The position numbers and the translations under genes are program-made. 64,000 nt of DNA from Wallemia ichthyophaga EXF-994 (Eukaryota; Basidiomycota; Wallemiomycetes; Wallemiales; Wallemiaceae). Below are positions 1 to 10,913 of this stretch, one piece after another. The DNA is taken from assembly GCF_000400465.1 (NCBI RefSeq), contig NW_008806279.1, positions 1 through 64,000 on the forward strand, in the 5' to 3' direction. The notes beneath the pieces are model-generated. The model ran no database searches. It saw only the letters and a list, made by a program, of their open reading frames with translations, and was not told the DNA's origin. The stretch's first letter is position 1. Every line of letters begins with the position of its first letter.

Positions 1-129
1 ATTAAATGCTTGCTAACCTGATCTGATAGATAAACGTTTGAAAAATGACCTCAAGGTTTCTGAATTTTTAGGTAGGCACACAAGATATCTTAAAAGTGAA
101 TGGCATCCCGCCTATATTTATCGCAAAAT

Positions 130-816
130 TTAGCTCAAGTGCTCTATAAGATGTTGAGCTGCTTGATTTTGTACTTCCATATCGAATCCATACTTTAAAT
201 GGCCAGACCTGAAGCCCGTGCAGGCAACATTGCAGATGCAGTCGTCCTGGAAAGAAATTAGAGAATGTAAACCACTCCAACTTCAACTTACACTATAGCA
301 AAAGTCAAGAGCTTTTCCGCTCTCGTCAAACGAGTCTGGAATTGGCTTAGATAAGGCACTAGCAACACCAAAGGCGTTGTCGGCACCAAGTCCTTCGACA
401 TTTGACTGCTGATTTGGCATTCTGTATGGATTACCGATAAGAATGACAGCTTCTATCATGTTCTTTGCATCTTCCGAGAGATTGCTACTGTTGAGAGCGT
501 CCAGTGTAGTAGTAGCGCCCTGACTGTAGCCAAGAAGCGCGTATCGTTGATCTGGGCAAGATTGTAATCCATCGGAGATTTTGTTAATTATGTCGATAAC
601 TCCAAGTGAAGTATTCTGATCGAAACCAGCTGGATACTTCGTATCATACTCTTCTCCGTTGGGTACTTGATTAAGAGTTTCGCTAATCATGGTGCGGAAG
701 CCTGCTGAAGGACCTTGACGTTCACCAGTTCCCCTGGTAGAGATGAGCAAATAGTCGTTGCACTTAGCAAAGGCAGCAGTGGTGAGCGCGGCGATTGTGG
801 CAATTGAAAAGAGCAT
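130..816 (-). CDS. Secreted cutinase / acetylxylan-esterase family serine esterase
   Basis: Two exons (816-292 and 246-130, intron 247-291, 45 nt) give 213 aa, the usual size for cutinase-family (PF01083) alpha/beta hydrolases. The N-terminus is a clear signal peptide ending near Ala17, so the enzyme is probably secreted. The nucleophile motif is GYSQGA with Ser98. The second exon supplies the acid and base: Asp176/177 in SDDCIC and His191 in GHLKYG. Without splicing, the reading frame stops just before these residues, which strongly supports the intron. Paired cysteines (Cys19/87, Cys178/184) suit the family's disulfides. Members hydrolyse ester bonds in cutin, acetylated xylan or lipids; the substrate cannot be chosen from sequence. 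It is transcribed away from PDS5 across a 490-bp spacer. Confidence 0.9.
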
Positions 817-1307
817 GTTGATTGTGGATTGTGTTTAAGAGCAGGATAAGCCATATCTTATATATATGTTTTATAGCCGAGCCTTATGAAACATGGGTCT
901 GTGCACTATGATTATAAATCGATCATCAAACATGACCCTTTTCTCGGATAATGAGACTAAACTTAATCAATGTGCGTAAAGTATTCTATCTGATATATTC
1001 TTCAAATTCCCGCCTAAGATTCATTACGCGATGCTTAAGTCACTTTCTTACAGATTTGGGGTACTTTCGGCTTTCTGAATAAGCGGTATTGCCGTAGGTA
1101 TTGATGTTGTAATTAAATTGATGAAATACTGCCCGTCAATGTCACCGTAACATCAAACGCGCTCGCAATCGAATGAACGACCGAGGAGATTTATATATAC
1201 ATATTTGTCACGCCTTTTGTCGCCATTGATGTCGCTGGATATTCCACATGACCGTTTATATGATGATTTCTCAACTCGCGTCTGATGAAAGTGAACGGTG
1301 ATTCGCG
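817..1307. other. Divergent intergenic region between esterase and PDS5
   Basis: This 490-bp spacer separates two divergently transcribed genes. On the minus strand a TATATATAAG run lies at about 857-868, roughly 45 bp from the esterase start codon, and could be a TATA-like element for that gene. I see no open frame with family resemblance here. Short ATGs just upstream of PDS5 (for example 1285) are out of frame with it. Confidence 0.4.
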
Positions 1308-4300
1308 ATGGCACTCGCGAAGCTAAAATTCAAGGAGAAGATATTACAGCAGGGTGCGTAGAGTATGGTGCAAAATAATTTAATCCAAATATTCCTAGGA
1401 CTACAAACGAACGAGTTGTTAAGAAGATTACAAGTGGGTGACGCGAGATGGCCGCGATATAGTGGCTTATATGGCATCAGAATCTACACAAGGAGCTTTC
1501 AGAATGGGACCAAGATGTTGTTGACGCGCTTTCCTTGCACAAAGTCGCGAAGCAGTTGCTCGATAAGTCACTACTCTTACACAAGGACAAGCATGTAAAA
1601 GCACTCGTAGCGGCTTCTTTTGTGGATATACTGAGATTGTGTGCACCTGACGCACCATACACGCTTCAAGAGCTCAAGGTTGGGTGTTGATATCATATCA
1701 CCACAAACTCACAAATCAAATAGGACATCTTCTCATTTATATTCAGACAAGTAGCATACCTGTGGAAACCACCAAAGGATAAGAAGCAGAGCGAAGTCCA
1801 GTGCTATCAAGAGTAGGCGTATGTCTTCTTATACGGCACACTGCTAACAGCTTACAAGATATTACTACATACTTCGTACAATGGCGGACGTTAGTTGTAT
1901 AGTTCTCGTGTGTGACTTACCCAACTCAGAAGACGTCGTCGGTGATATCTTCAAGGACTTCTTAGAAGGAATACGCGTGGATACTTCACCGAGACTGCAG
2001 GGATTCATGGCCGACATCCTGGCTCAGCTTGTCGATGAATCCAACACTATCCCCAACGACATACTCGAGTCAATGCTCATTGCATTCTCAGACAAGACGG
2101 CCAAAATGAACTCAGCTAAGCATAGATTGGTTGTGGAAGTCTGCAACAAAACATCAGAGAGGTTGCAAAAGAGCGTCTGTCAATACTTCAGTGAGATTCT
2201 TCTAAAGTTGGTTAACGACGAGTATACGGAGAAGACTTTTGACGAGGTAGTGGCAGCGCACAAGATTATCAGAGCAATTCATAGACATTCACCACGAATC
2301 TTACTCAGCACAGTACCGCAGCTTGAGGCAGAGCTGTTGTCCGAGAACAACGATGTTCGTGACTTGGGCACGCGAACTCTAGGTAGAATGATAGGCGAGC
2401 CAACCGCCGACACCAGCTATTATTCACTCGCAAAAGAGTACCCAAATACCTTCCGTGCATGGATAGAAAGAAGGAAAGATTTAATACCGTCGATCAGAGG
2501 AATTATCGTGGAGTACGCCTCAGCAATAATACTCACCCATCCGCAACTCAGCAATGAGATACTCACAACTATCACTGACAAAATGCGCGACTTTGACGAT
2601 AAGGTTAGAGCTGGCGCTTGTCACTTCTTCCAAAAGATCACCTACGAAGTAGCAATCTCGTACACCTCCAAGAGCACCTTAGATGAGCTGGCGATGAGAT
2701 GCAAAGACAAAAAAGCACTCGTTCGTCAAGATGCATTTGAAAGTTTGGGCAGACTGTACGCTTTAGCATACGCCGATATCAAAATCAACAACACCGCGGC
2801 GATGGAAAAGTTTGGATGGATACCAAGAGCTGTACTCGCACCTCTGTCTGTTTCGCTTCCTTCGCAAATTGCCTCCATCAAGATTCAGGTGGAAAGGACA
2901 CTCGTTAAACACATTTTACCACTTCACGCTGATTCTGAGGGTGCATGGGTTGATCGTTTCTTGCGAGTATATAAGGATCTAGGTGAAGATGAGAAGAAAG
3001 GACTGCTGATGTTGACAGGACTGACTATGAGTGCTCAACGTCCATATGCTCTTCGGTTCGTGGAAGCTTGCGAGGAATTCAACAACGATCGCACCAATGA
3101 CAATAAAGAACACGTTTTGAACTACATCAAGTTCCTTGGCGGACTCTTTCCAGAAGACTCCAAAGCCACAGGTGATTTGCAAGAGTTCGTCAAGCTGAAC
3201 GAGAGCCGTCTTTACAAGAGTTTAAAGATAGCTATGGATACTCAACAATGCGATTTTAAGACACTGCAAAAGTCACAATCTGAACTCCATCGCCGTCTTG
3301 AGCAGGTAGCTGGTCAACGCAAAACGCTACCAGGCACATTCGACGCTCTTCTACTCAAGACCACATACCCGTTTATAAACAAGTCGTCTGTACCCCATCT
3401 TTTAAAGAGATCTGTCGAGGGAAGTAGCTCAGCAAAAGATATTCTTCTCGCTATCGCAAAGTTCACTCCTCTGATGTTGAAGAGTCATATAAGCGAGCTT
3501 AGCAGACACATTAACGACGAGAAATCAGCTGATCTAGCCCTCATTCTTCTGGCTGCAGTTGCAAGAGCTGACAGAAGTTCAATTCAATCTGATAAGCGTT
3601 TCATAGATCGTCTCATCCGATTCGTTGATGAAGGCACGCGCAAGCAAGTCAAGTATGCCACACGCATTCTGTCGTGTTATGAGAATGCCAAAGATAGTCT
3701 CAAAAAGATAGCTAGTAGTATCAAGTTAGAAGAAGATTTAAACAATGAAGATCGATTGATGAGGAGTTTTTCATTTTTGGCTGAGGCTTCTAAATCCGCT
3801 TATGATGTTATAAATGGGCACGCGGAGTCACTCTTTAGCACTATCGCTAGCCTTCTCATGACTCATCAGCACAGCTCTTTAGATGTAGGTGCGAGATTTA
3901 ATTTCAAAATTCTAATTGACATGTTGATAGCCTTCCATTGACACTGACTTGGAATGGGTTGAAGATGATGCAGTCGATAACCTTACTATGGCTAAATTAG
4001 ATGCCATGAGGCTTTGCACGCACATCGCAAAAGCCAATCAAAACAACCCTGATCAAGAGTTGGACACTGCAAAGGAGATTGGAAAGTTGTATGCCCGAGT
4101 CTTGCGTAACAAAGGTGAAGTGCTAGGTGAGGACGACGAGTCTGAGGATACAGCGTTTGCGGAAATCAACAACGAAGACGAAGTATTTACAACGCCGTGA
4201 GTTACATATTTTCACTCAAAATCAAGGCTAACAAAGGCTAGTGCCTGTATACGCTCAAGGCTCCGTTTGAGGGCGCTGATTGGATTGATTAAGATTGCAC

Positions 4301-5396
4301 ACGACGAGAAACTTGAGAAGGAAGTAGTCAGACCGAGATTTTTGTTAATGTCAGGTGGAATGCAAGATGCTGCTTATACTATTCGCAGGACGTTTATAGA
4401 AAAGCTGATCAAATACCTTGCCAACTTTAAGCTTCCACATCACTACAACGTCTGTATATTCCTCACTGCCCATGAGCCAGTTCCAGATATTGTCACCAGC
4501 GGTCAGATTTACGTTCAGTCCATGCTGCGTCGTCATACAGCGAGTGGGTGTCTTCCTTTTAAAGCTGCACTCCTAACCATCTCACCTAGAAATTCGCTTG
4601 AACGCTTTCGAAATGATCTTTTATCGTTTGTTACACACGCTCGCACATCATCCAGACTTCTCTGCTCACCCCGCTGATATTGAAGCGACAGCAAAGTAAG
4701 ACATAGACGGTCAAAGAACAATGCTAACATGCAGTGTAGGTATATAACGTTCTACCTTGAGCTGGTAGCCACTTCAGAAAACATCAATTTGTTGTACCAC
4801 TTGGCTGGAAGGCTGAAGACAGTAAGGGATATAACGACCAAAGAGAATAGTGTGAATCTGTACATCTTGAGCGAGTTGGGTCAGCATCTCACTAGCACAT
4901 TGGCACACAACAAGAAGTGGACTTTGACTGCATATGAAGGAAAAGTAAAGCTTTCAACTGATATATTCAAAGCACTACCAAATAGCGATGTACAGCGCGA
5001 GATTACTCAGAAGATGTACCTGACTGAAGAAATGAAGAGCCAGCTGGGTAACACTACCAAACATACAGCACCAAGGGTGGGTAAACTATGAGGCTGTTTG
5101 ACTATACTAACCACACCGCATAGAAAAAGAAAATTGAAGAAGGTGGTAATAAAACAAGGAAACCCGCAAAGCGCGCCAAGAAAAAGCATAATTGGGATGA
5201 AGATGATAAGGAGAGTGAAGGAGACATTTCCGGCGACGAAAGCGATGTTACGATGAACAAAGAAGATGAAGACAGAAGGAAAGGCCCAACGAGGAAAGCC
5301 CGTCCCCAACCACGACCTGCAAATCGCGTTCAGGACTCCGACGATGATGAGATGGAAGAAGCAGAACCAAACGACGAGAATGTTGACACTGAATGA
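1308..5396 (+). CDS. PDS5: Sister-chromatid cohesion protein Pds5
   Basis: HEAT-repeat regulator of cohesin that binds the Scc1/Rad21 kleisin and recruits Wapl, Eco1 and Scc3 partners. Ten exons joined through nine introns of 44-48 nt (1354-1398, 1434-1480, 1679-1723, 1813-1858, 3885-3930, 4197-4241, 4544-4589, 4696-4739, 5077-5123) give 1225 aa, normal for Pds5. Family landmarks are the early segment DILRLCAPDAPYT, then LVCDLPNSEDVV, and near the end FEMIFYRLLHTLAHHPDFS. The tail (exon 10) is lysine/arginine- and acid-rich (KKKIEEGG...RKPAKRAKKK...), as in other Pds5 proteins. The ATG at 1308 opens a 46-nt first exon. Frame continuity across all nine junctions supports the model; the short exon 2 (35 nt) is the least certain piece. 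A WAPL-like gene lies at 25.2-27.1 kb. Confidence 0.93.
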
Positions 5397-5593
5397 ATTT
5401 GACGTTGACATACCTGCATACTCCAACTAATCTTACTAACGCAAGCTATTGTAATTTTAAAGCTCATAGCCTATTTATTCATCCCACTAGAACTTGCAGT
5501 GTTAAGTCTAATGCAATATATTTATAGTACAATGCATCTATCGCTTGAAAGTGTGTAATTCACAGAAGTGATATTTGCTAACGTGCTACGTTG

Positions 5594-7489
5594 CTAATTC
5601 GCTAACATGGTAGCGTGTTTTGTTTTACTACTTTCAATCTCGCCATTTTGCTGTAGCAACATATCCAAATAAGCCCTTGTTTGAGATCTCTCAGGTGCGA
5701 AGGGTAGAATGTGGGAGATGATCGTATCCAGTTGTGTATCATTTGGTGGTGTCCAATGAGGTATGTTGAACGAACTATCTTGGTGCTGTAGCCATCTCAA
5801 CATCATTTGCACATTAAGAATGCGATTTCTGGAAGCGTATGCACGGAGTAGTGTAACAACGCCCTCCATAGCAAATGGTATCCCTTTGGCTGCCATGTCT
5901 TCTAACGCTTCTCTGACTCTATCTGCACTGTGCTTGGTTGAGAAGGCGTGAAGGAAAGGCAAACATGACATTGAGTCTGGTCGCATTGAGGGTGGTATAA
6001 TAAAGTTGAACCTGTTTGACGTAGACACTGGTGGTGACATGAGATTTGACCAGAGGTTGTTGTGTAAACTCATGTCATTTTTGTTCATGATGAGTATCGA
6101 AGCATATGCCGCACCTAGAGCAAATGGATCAGGCCATAGCAACAACGGTTGAGACTTGTTCTTGTATGTCGCGAGCATATCTTCGAATTTAAGTGAAGCT
6201 TTTGTCGGTATCAGTGTCTTTGGTATACCAATAGGTAGGTAAACTTCTAAAAAAATTGCTAGGGCTCTTTTTGCTTTAATGTCCTTCTTGTGATCGGGTG
6301 ATTGAGAGGAATTTGACAACTGCATATACATTCTGGAAAATGTCCATAACGATTTAGCTCGTTGCTTCAAATGAGGTCGATTGAGGAGACGCTCTCTCAA
6401 TGCTTTGAGTCTTGGTGCGATGTAAGTAGTGTGTAGTTTGTTTTGATAGTACAACACCAAAGATGCAATCGCTTTTGCCGATGGTAGAGACGCATCGGCG
6501 AACAAACTCTCTTCGAGCTGCCGAACAGTCTTGTAATTAGGTTGAAGCAATGAGAGCTCTTGAGCAAGTTGCTGTTCCACTTGATTGGATGAGGATCTTG
6601 GCCCAAGTGTTGGAGATTTTGACAATTTAAGAGCCTCTTGGGGGTAATACTTGGACATAATTTGCTGAGCTTGTCGCAGAAGTTTACCCTTTGCATTATT
6701 CTTTATACCCTCTTGAATAATAAGTTTCGCCGTGAATGCACTAGGCACGTATTGTTGAAAAGACTCGTTTATCTTGTTGCCGTGTTCGTCAGTATTCTGC
6801 CATCTATAGAGAGTGCTGTGGAGATCATCGAAACGTCTGGTCAGGGCTAGTTGATTGAGGAGAACATCACGTTTGTTGTGCCAAATGGAAGACTTGAGCT
6901 CCTGCTCTTCAAGATATCTAACAACATTATAGGTGGATTGAGAGAATCTGGTAAGATGAGCGAGAATGTGCGTAACTTGATTGCTATTTAAGTAGAGGTT
7001 CTGTCCTAGTAAAGCCAAAGCATCGAGGTTAGATGGATTCGTGGAGAAGAAGACGTGCAAAATGTGTGAGGAGTGGAATGAGCGAGATGGAATGAGAGGA
7101 ATCCAAGCCAATGTTCCATCCATGTCGTTGTGAAGGAGTCTGTCGATAGCAGCGACAGTGTAGTAATGAGACTGACGAATGCGTACATGCATTTTACGGA
7201 GATCGCTGAGAATTTCCCTAGCAGCAATGAACTGATGTTCGCGTGCCATTTTCTTGAGAACAGAGCAAGGAGGAGGGTTGTTTACTTGAGGAGTATTTGA
7301 TAGAGTGTGTAAATCCGTTGGTTCGAATAGAGTGAAATCAGGATCAGTGGAGGGTGTTAAATAATTCCATTGATATCGATGACGAGTTACAGTGAATGAT
7401 TTTGCAAACGTTGAGGTTGGTGGGATGACACGAGCAACAGATGAGTTTAAGCTGAGCACTGCGTGTGTATGAGTTAGTCTGGTTTTCAA
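5594..7489 (-). CDS. Helical-repeat (PPR-like) protein, probably mitochondrial
   Basis: Single uninterrupted 631-aa frame. The N-terminus is rich in Arg, Ser, Thr and Val with almost no acidic residues, as in a mitochondrial presequence. The rest is predicted to be mostly alpha-helical. Near the C-terminus, paired helices of about 35 residues (around SADRVREALEDMAAKGIPF followed by VVTLLRAYASRN) look like degenerate pentatricopeptide repeats. If so, the likely role is organellar RNA processing or translation. I do not recognise a specific orthologue. It converges on PDS5 (197 bp between stops) and diverges from CSN5 (73 bp between starts). Confidence 0.6.
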   Translation of the reverse strand: MKTRLTHTHAVLSLNSSVARVIPPTSTFAKSFTVTRHRYQWNYLTPSTDPDFTLFEPTDLHTLSNTPQVNNPPPCSVLKKMAREHQFIAAREILSDLRKMHVRIRQSHYYTVAAIDRLLHNDMDGTLAWIPLIPSRSFHSSHILHVFFSTNPSNLDALALLGQNLYLNSNQVTHILAHLTRFSQSTYNVVRYLEEQELKSSIWHNKRDVLLNQLALTRRFDDLHSTLYRWQNTDEHGNKINESFQQYVPSAFTAKLIIQEGIKNNAKGKLLRQAQQIMSKYYPQEALKLSKSPTLGPRSSSNQVEQQLAQELSLLQPNYKTVRQLEESLFADASLPSAKAIASLVLYYQNKLHTTYIAPRLKALRERLLNRPHLKQRAKSLWTFSRMYMQLSNSSQSPDHKKDIKAKRALAIFLEVYLPIGIPKTLIPTKASLKFEDMLATYKNKSQPLLLWPDPFALGAAYASILIMNKNDMSLHNNLWSNLMSPPVSTSNRFNFIIPPSMRPDSMSCLPFLHAFSTKHSADRVREALEDMAAKGIPFAMEGVVTLLRAYASRNRILNVQMMLRWLQHQDSSFNIPHWTPPNDTQLDTIISHILPFAPERSQTRAYLDMLLQQNGEIESSKTKHATMLAN

Positions 7490-7562
7490 AATGCTTTAAA
7501 CTAACTCATTTTTCATCAACTTGTGATGATCGTTTGACTTGAACCATCAACTCAACCACAAC

Positions 7563-8766
7563 ATGGATTCCTCAGTGGCCATGAAAACTTTCGAATTGGA
7601 GAATGACGTTGAGGAGGTTAGCGCTTTGGTTTTCAGATTATCGATTAATTTGGCTTATCCACACCCAGATCGACCAGATCTACTCTTACGATGATAACGC
7701 ACAAAGAGAAATCAACAATAAGCGTCCATGGAGGCAAGATCCTCATTATTTCAAGCGTGTCAAGATTAGTTCAGTTGCACTTATCAAAATGGTTCTACAC
7801 GCAAGATCTGGCGTCCCTTATGAAGTTATGGGTCTTATGCAAGGCAAGATTGAAGGTGATACAATGATTATCATGGATGCTTTCGCTTTACCTGTCCAGG
7901 TTAGTTGCAGTGCAGAAATACACACTGAAACACATTAATGTATCATTCAGGGTACTGAAACACGCGTTAATGCTTCAAATGAAGCTAATGAATTCATGGT
8001 CAACTGGTTAAATGGCAGCAAGTCTGTCAACAAGCCAGAGAATGCTCTAGGTTGGTATCATTCCCACCCAGGCTACGGTTGCTGGCTTAGTGGTATAGAC
8101 GTTACCACTCAGTCTACCAATCAGACGTTCCAGGATCCATGGGTTGCTGTCGTTATTGATCCAAATAGAACTATCTCAGCTGGCAGAGTCGACATTGGCG
8201 CTTTTAGAACTTATCCTGAGGGTTATAAGCCACCGACAAGTACAGCAGTTGATCAAAACATCCCTCAGTCAAAGATTGAAGATTTTGGTGTTCACGCAAA
8301 CGCTTACTATCAACTTGAAGTGTCGATATTCAAAAGCACCCTTGATAAAAAAGTACTTGACCTGCTTTGGAGCAAGTATTGGGTCAACACGCTCGCTCAA
8401 AGCAATCTCGTCACTGTGAGTCACAAAATCATCACTTGATTTCACACCTAATATAACTTAAAGAATCGAGCATACTTGACTGATCAAATTACCGATCTTC
8501 AAGCCAAGCTAAAAGCAGCTGAAATGGGACTTTATGGAAGAGGTGCTGCTGAGAAGCCAGAGGATGATTCAGGTCTTGCAAAAGCAGTACGATCTAGCAA
8601 CCGCATAGCCGTTGAGGGCCAACTTGGCTTAATATCACAGATGGCCAAAGACGCACTATTTAATTGGAAAGGCTGCACAGATCATGACCATAACAATGAC
8701 CATAACAAGATAAGCACATGTGCAAATAACGTGTCACAGCTAAGTACTGAACCAATGCAGATGTAA
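7563..8766 (+). CDS. CSN5: COP9 signalosome subunit 5 (Csn5/Jab1), deneddylase
   Basis: Zinc metalloprotease that removes NEDD8 from cullins within the COP9 signalosome. Four exons with introns 7617-7668, 7900-7950 and 8416-8463 give 350 aa, typical for the family. The MPN/JAMM site is complete: Glu70 in [11 protein letters not shown], then HSH (His132/His134) and Asp145 in [17 protein letters not shown]. The N-terminal segment [18 protein letters not shown] is a strong Csn5 signature that separates it from Rpn11. The C-terminal exon encodes the helical region that packs in the signalosome. An intact JAMM motif implies an active enzyme. Confidence 0.95.
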
Positions 8767-9018
8767 AAACATCCCTTCTATACCTTGATCACATCGATTT
8801 GTATCCTATTGCATTCTTTTGCATTTATTTTAGTTGTAGTGTAGATGTGCGCTTTGATGGTGTCCGAGCTGTTCAAGATTTTCATGCTGCAAATAAGGCC
8901 TGCGTTCACAGGAAAATTGACAATATAGCCACTTTAGCTCATAAAAACGTTTGATATGGAAATTATATGCATAACCTGTGCTCATCATTGTGTGAAGATG
9001 ATGAATTGAACTACCATC

Positions 9019-9672
9019 ATGTCCGAATCTACCAATTTACCACCAAATGCACACAGATTACCACGCACAAACCAACTAGAAGGCTTAATGACAATCATAC
9101 GCGACAAGACGACATCAAGAGGAGAATTCATCTTCTATGCGGACAGGTTGATCAGACTTATAATTGAATCAGGACTTAACGTATTACCCACAATACCAAA
9201 GCATATTACTACAGAAACTGGCGAGAAATTTCAAGGTGTTGGATTTGAAGGTAAGGTGTGTGGTGTCTCTATTTTGAGAGCGGGTGAGGCAATGGAGAGT
9301 GCTTTAAGGGAGTGTTTGCGTAGTGTGCGTATTGGTAAAGTGTTAGTACAAAGAAATGAACAAACGGGTGAAGCACATCTCTACTATGCCAAGTTACCCG
9401 AAGATATTCACGAAAGATTCGTTCTCCTCTTAGATCCTATGTTAGCTACCGGTGGATCTGCGATTAGAGCTATTGAAGTCTTGCTAAGCAGAGGTGTACA
9501 GCAAGAGAAGATTGTCTTTTTGAATGTCCTCAGTGCACCTGAAGGTCTCAACGTTATGTATGAAAAATACCCAAAGATGAAGATTATTACTGGATGGGTG
9601 GACAGGCAACTCGATCAGCACAACTATATTGTTCCAGGATTAGGTGACTTTGGTGACAGATACTTTGCTTAG
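9019..9672 (+). CDS. FUR1: Uracil phosphoribosyltransferase
   Basis: Pyrimidine-salvage enzyme that makes UMP from uracil and PRPP in the cytosol. Single exon, 217 aa, full length against fungal Fur1. The PRPP-binding loop is seen in VLLLDPMLATGGS (around residues 134-146), the flexible region in GVSILRAGEAMESALR, and the uracil-binding C-terminus in YIVPGLGDFGDRYF. In fungi this enzyme also converts 5-fluorouracil made from flucytosine, so its loss gives drug resistance. It follows CSN5 on the same strand with a 252-bp spacer. The start ATG at 9019 matches the family N-terminus. Confidence 0.97.
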   Translation: MSESTNLPPNAHRLPRTNQLEGLMTIIRDKTTSRGEFIFYADRLIRLIIESGLNVLPTIPKHITTETGEKFQGVGFEGKVCGVSILRAGEAMESALRECLRSVRIGKVLVQRNEQTGEAHLYYAKLPEDIHERFVLLLDPMLATGGSAIRAIEVLLSRGVQQEKIVFLNVLSAPEGLNVMYEKYPKMKIITGWVDRQLDQHNYIVPGLGDFGDRYFA

Positions 9673-9896
9673 ATAGGAATTTTGTTATATATGGTTAAAT
9701 GCATACATAACTTTCATTGAAGTGTTATACTTCGTGTGCTTTTTAAAGCTTAGTTGGTAATTTTCGGTTTTATTGTAAGGCACAAAACTATCGAAAAACA
9801 GAATGTTCTCAAATTTTCATTAGATTTGTATTCTTACTTGGAAATATATACGTTGCAAATTTTCAATCTGGATAATTGGCGTAGTATAGCGGTTAA

Positions 9897-9968
9897 GGGG
9901 GTATAGTTCAGTGGCTAGAACGCGGTCTTCGCAAGACCGAGGCCGGGGTTCGATTCCCCGTACCTCCA
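9897..9968 (+). tRNA. tRNA-Ala (anticodon CGC), intronless
   Basis: Complete 72-nt cloverleaf. Acceptor strands GGGGGTA and TACCTCC pair with a G-T wobble at the third pair, the G3:U70 identity element of alanine tRNAs. The D stem is GTTC/GAAC, the anticodon stem CGGTC/GACCG with loop TTCGCAA (anticodon CGC, 9930-9932), and the T stem CGGGG/CCCCG with loop TTCGATT. The discriminator base is A. CCA is not encoded. No intron interrupts the anticodon arm. A T8 run follows immediately. Confidence 0.96.
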
Positions 9969-9976
9969 TTTTTTTT
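9969..9976 (+). terminator. RNA polymerase III oligo-T terminator of tRNA-Ala
   Basis: A run of eight T residues starts directly after the tRNA discriminator base. This is the standard Pol III stop signal and supports an independently transcribed tRNA gene. Confidence 0.85.
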
Positions 9977-10146
9977 GCAATTTCATTTTCGATAGACCTA
10001 TGAGTCAGAGTTATGAGGGCTTGTTATCAGTGTGATAGACATGCATTAGCTGTAATAATTCTAATCACAAAAGTATTTTGTTGTTTCACCTTGCTCAATC
10101 CACCACACACTGTCGTAAGCAAACACTCAACTGACGTCAAGAGGAA

Positions 10147-10838
10147 ATGCAGCGAATTTTTGGCAAAATACCAGCAATCGCGGCCATCAACACACCCTCA
10201 ACAATTCTACGAGGGATTTCAACAACATCTGTACAACTAAAAGCGAATGAGCGATTGAGAGATGAAGGTGGGTTGGTGAGAGCACGGCAAAGCAGCCAAC
10301 TCACAAAGCAATATATGCAGAAATAGTACACGCTTTTGATAGAATTTCTGTTGTAGATGCACTCACTGGCAAGCCTCAACGAGCAGAGGATAGCAGTGAG
10401 GTATTACGCCGGCTAGAGCGAAGCAAATACCGCCTAGAGCTGGTGTCACAGAGTGCAGACACACCGCTAGTTAAAATTATAGACAAGGGCGACGAATACC
10501 GCAAGGCGAAAGAAAAAGCAGGGAGGGAGAAGGAATTGAAAGCAGCGAGCAAGGCTAAGAGCAAAATGGAAAAGGAAATACAACTAACATGGATGACTAG
10601 CTCGCATGACTTATCGCACAAATTGAGGAAAGCACACGACACTCTCTCCCAGAAAGGCAAAGTATCGGTGGTCTTTGCGAACAGCTCAGCACATAAACGT
10701 GTGGGTGACCCCGAGAAGGAATCCATTATCCGCAGTGTTGAAACGCAGTTGGGTTTGGGTACAAATACAAATGTAGTGAGGTGGAAAGAGACGGAGAGGA
10801 GTAAACGTTTCTGGGCTGTACATTTGAAAGGGACTTAG
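10147..10838 (+). CDS. Mitochondrial translation initiation factor IF-3
   Basis: Two exons (10147-10267 and 10321-10838, intron 10268-10320) give 212 aa. The N-terminal part is a mitochondrial-type presequence (Ile/Arg/Ser/Thr-rich) followed by the IF-3 N-domain pattern ANERLRDE...RISVVDALTGKPQ. The linker is lysine-rich. The C-domain opens with KEIQLTWMTSSHDLSHKLRKA, the position where bacterial IF-3 has KEI.LRP.I..HD...K. IF-3 binds the small mitoribosomal subunit and helps select the initiator codon and tRNA. The intron is required to connect the N-domain, which is not open in one frame. It starts 170 bp after the tRNA-Ala terminator. Confidence 0.85.
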
Positions 10839-10913
10839 AAATAATTCATTTGTCATATCTGCAGAGTGTGCTTGGTTAGCTATCGCTTTTATTAGTCGTG
10901 CAATCCACACCAC

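Noticed and set aside
4267..5091. Separate small genes in the PDS5 3' half
   Set aside because: All these frames join through 44-47 nt introns and rebuild conserved Pds5 blocks such as RLLHTLAHHPDFS.
5007..5426. 139-codon minus-strand hydrophobic frame at the PDS5 3' end
   Set aside because: It is the reverse complement of the Lys/Glu-rich Pds5 tail, which reads as Phe/Leu-rich in antisense. No membrane-protein family pattern is present.
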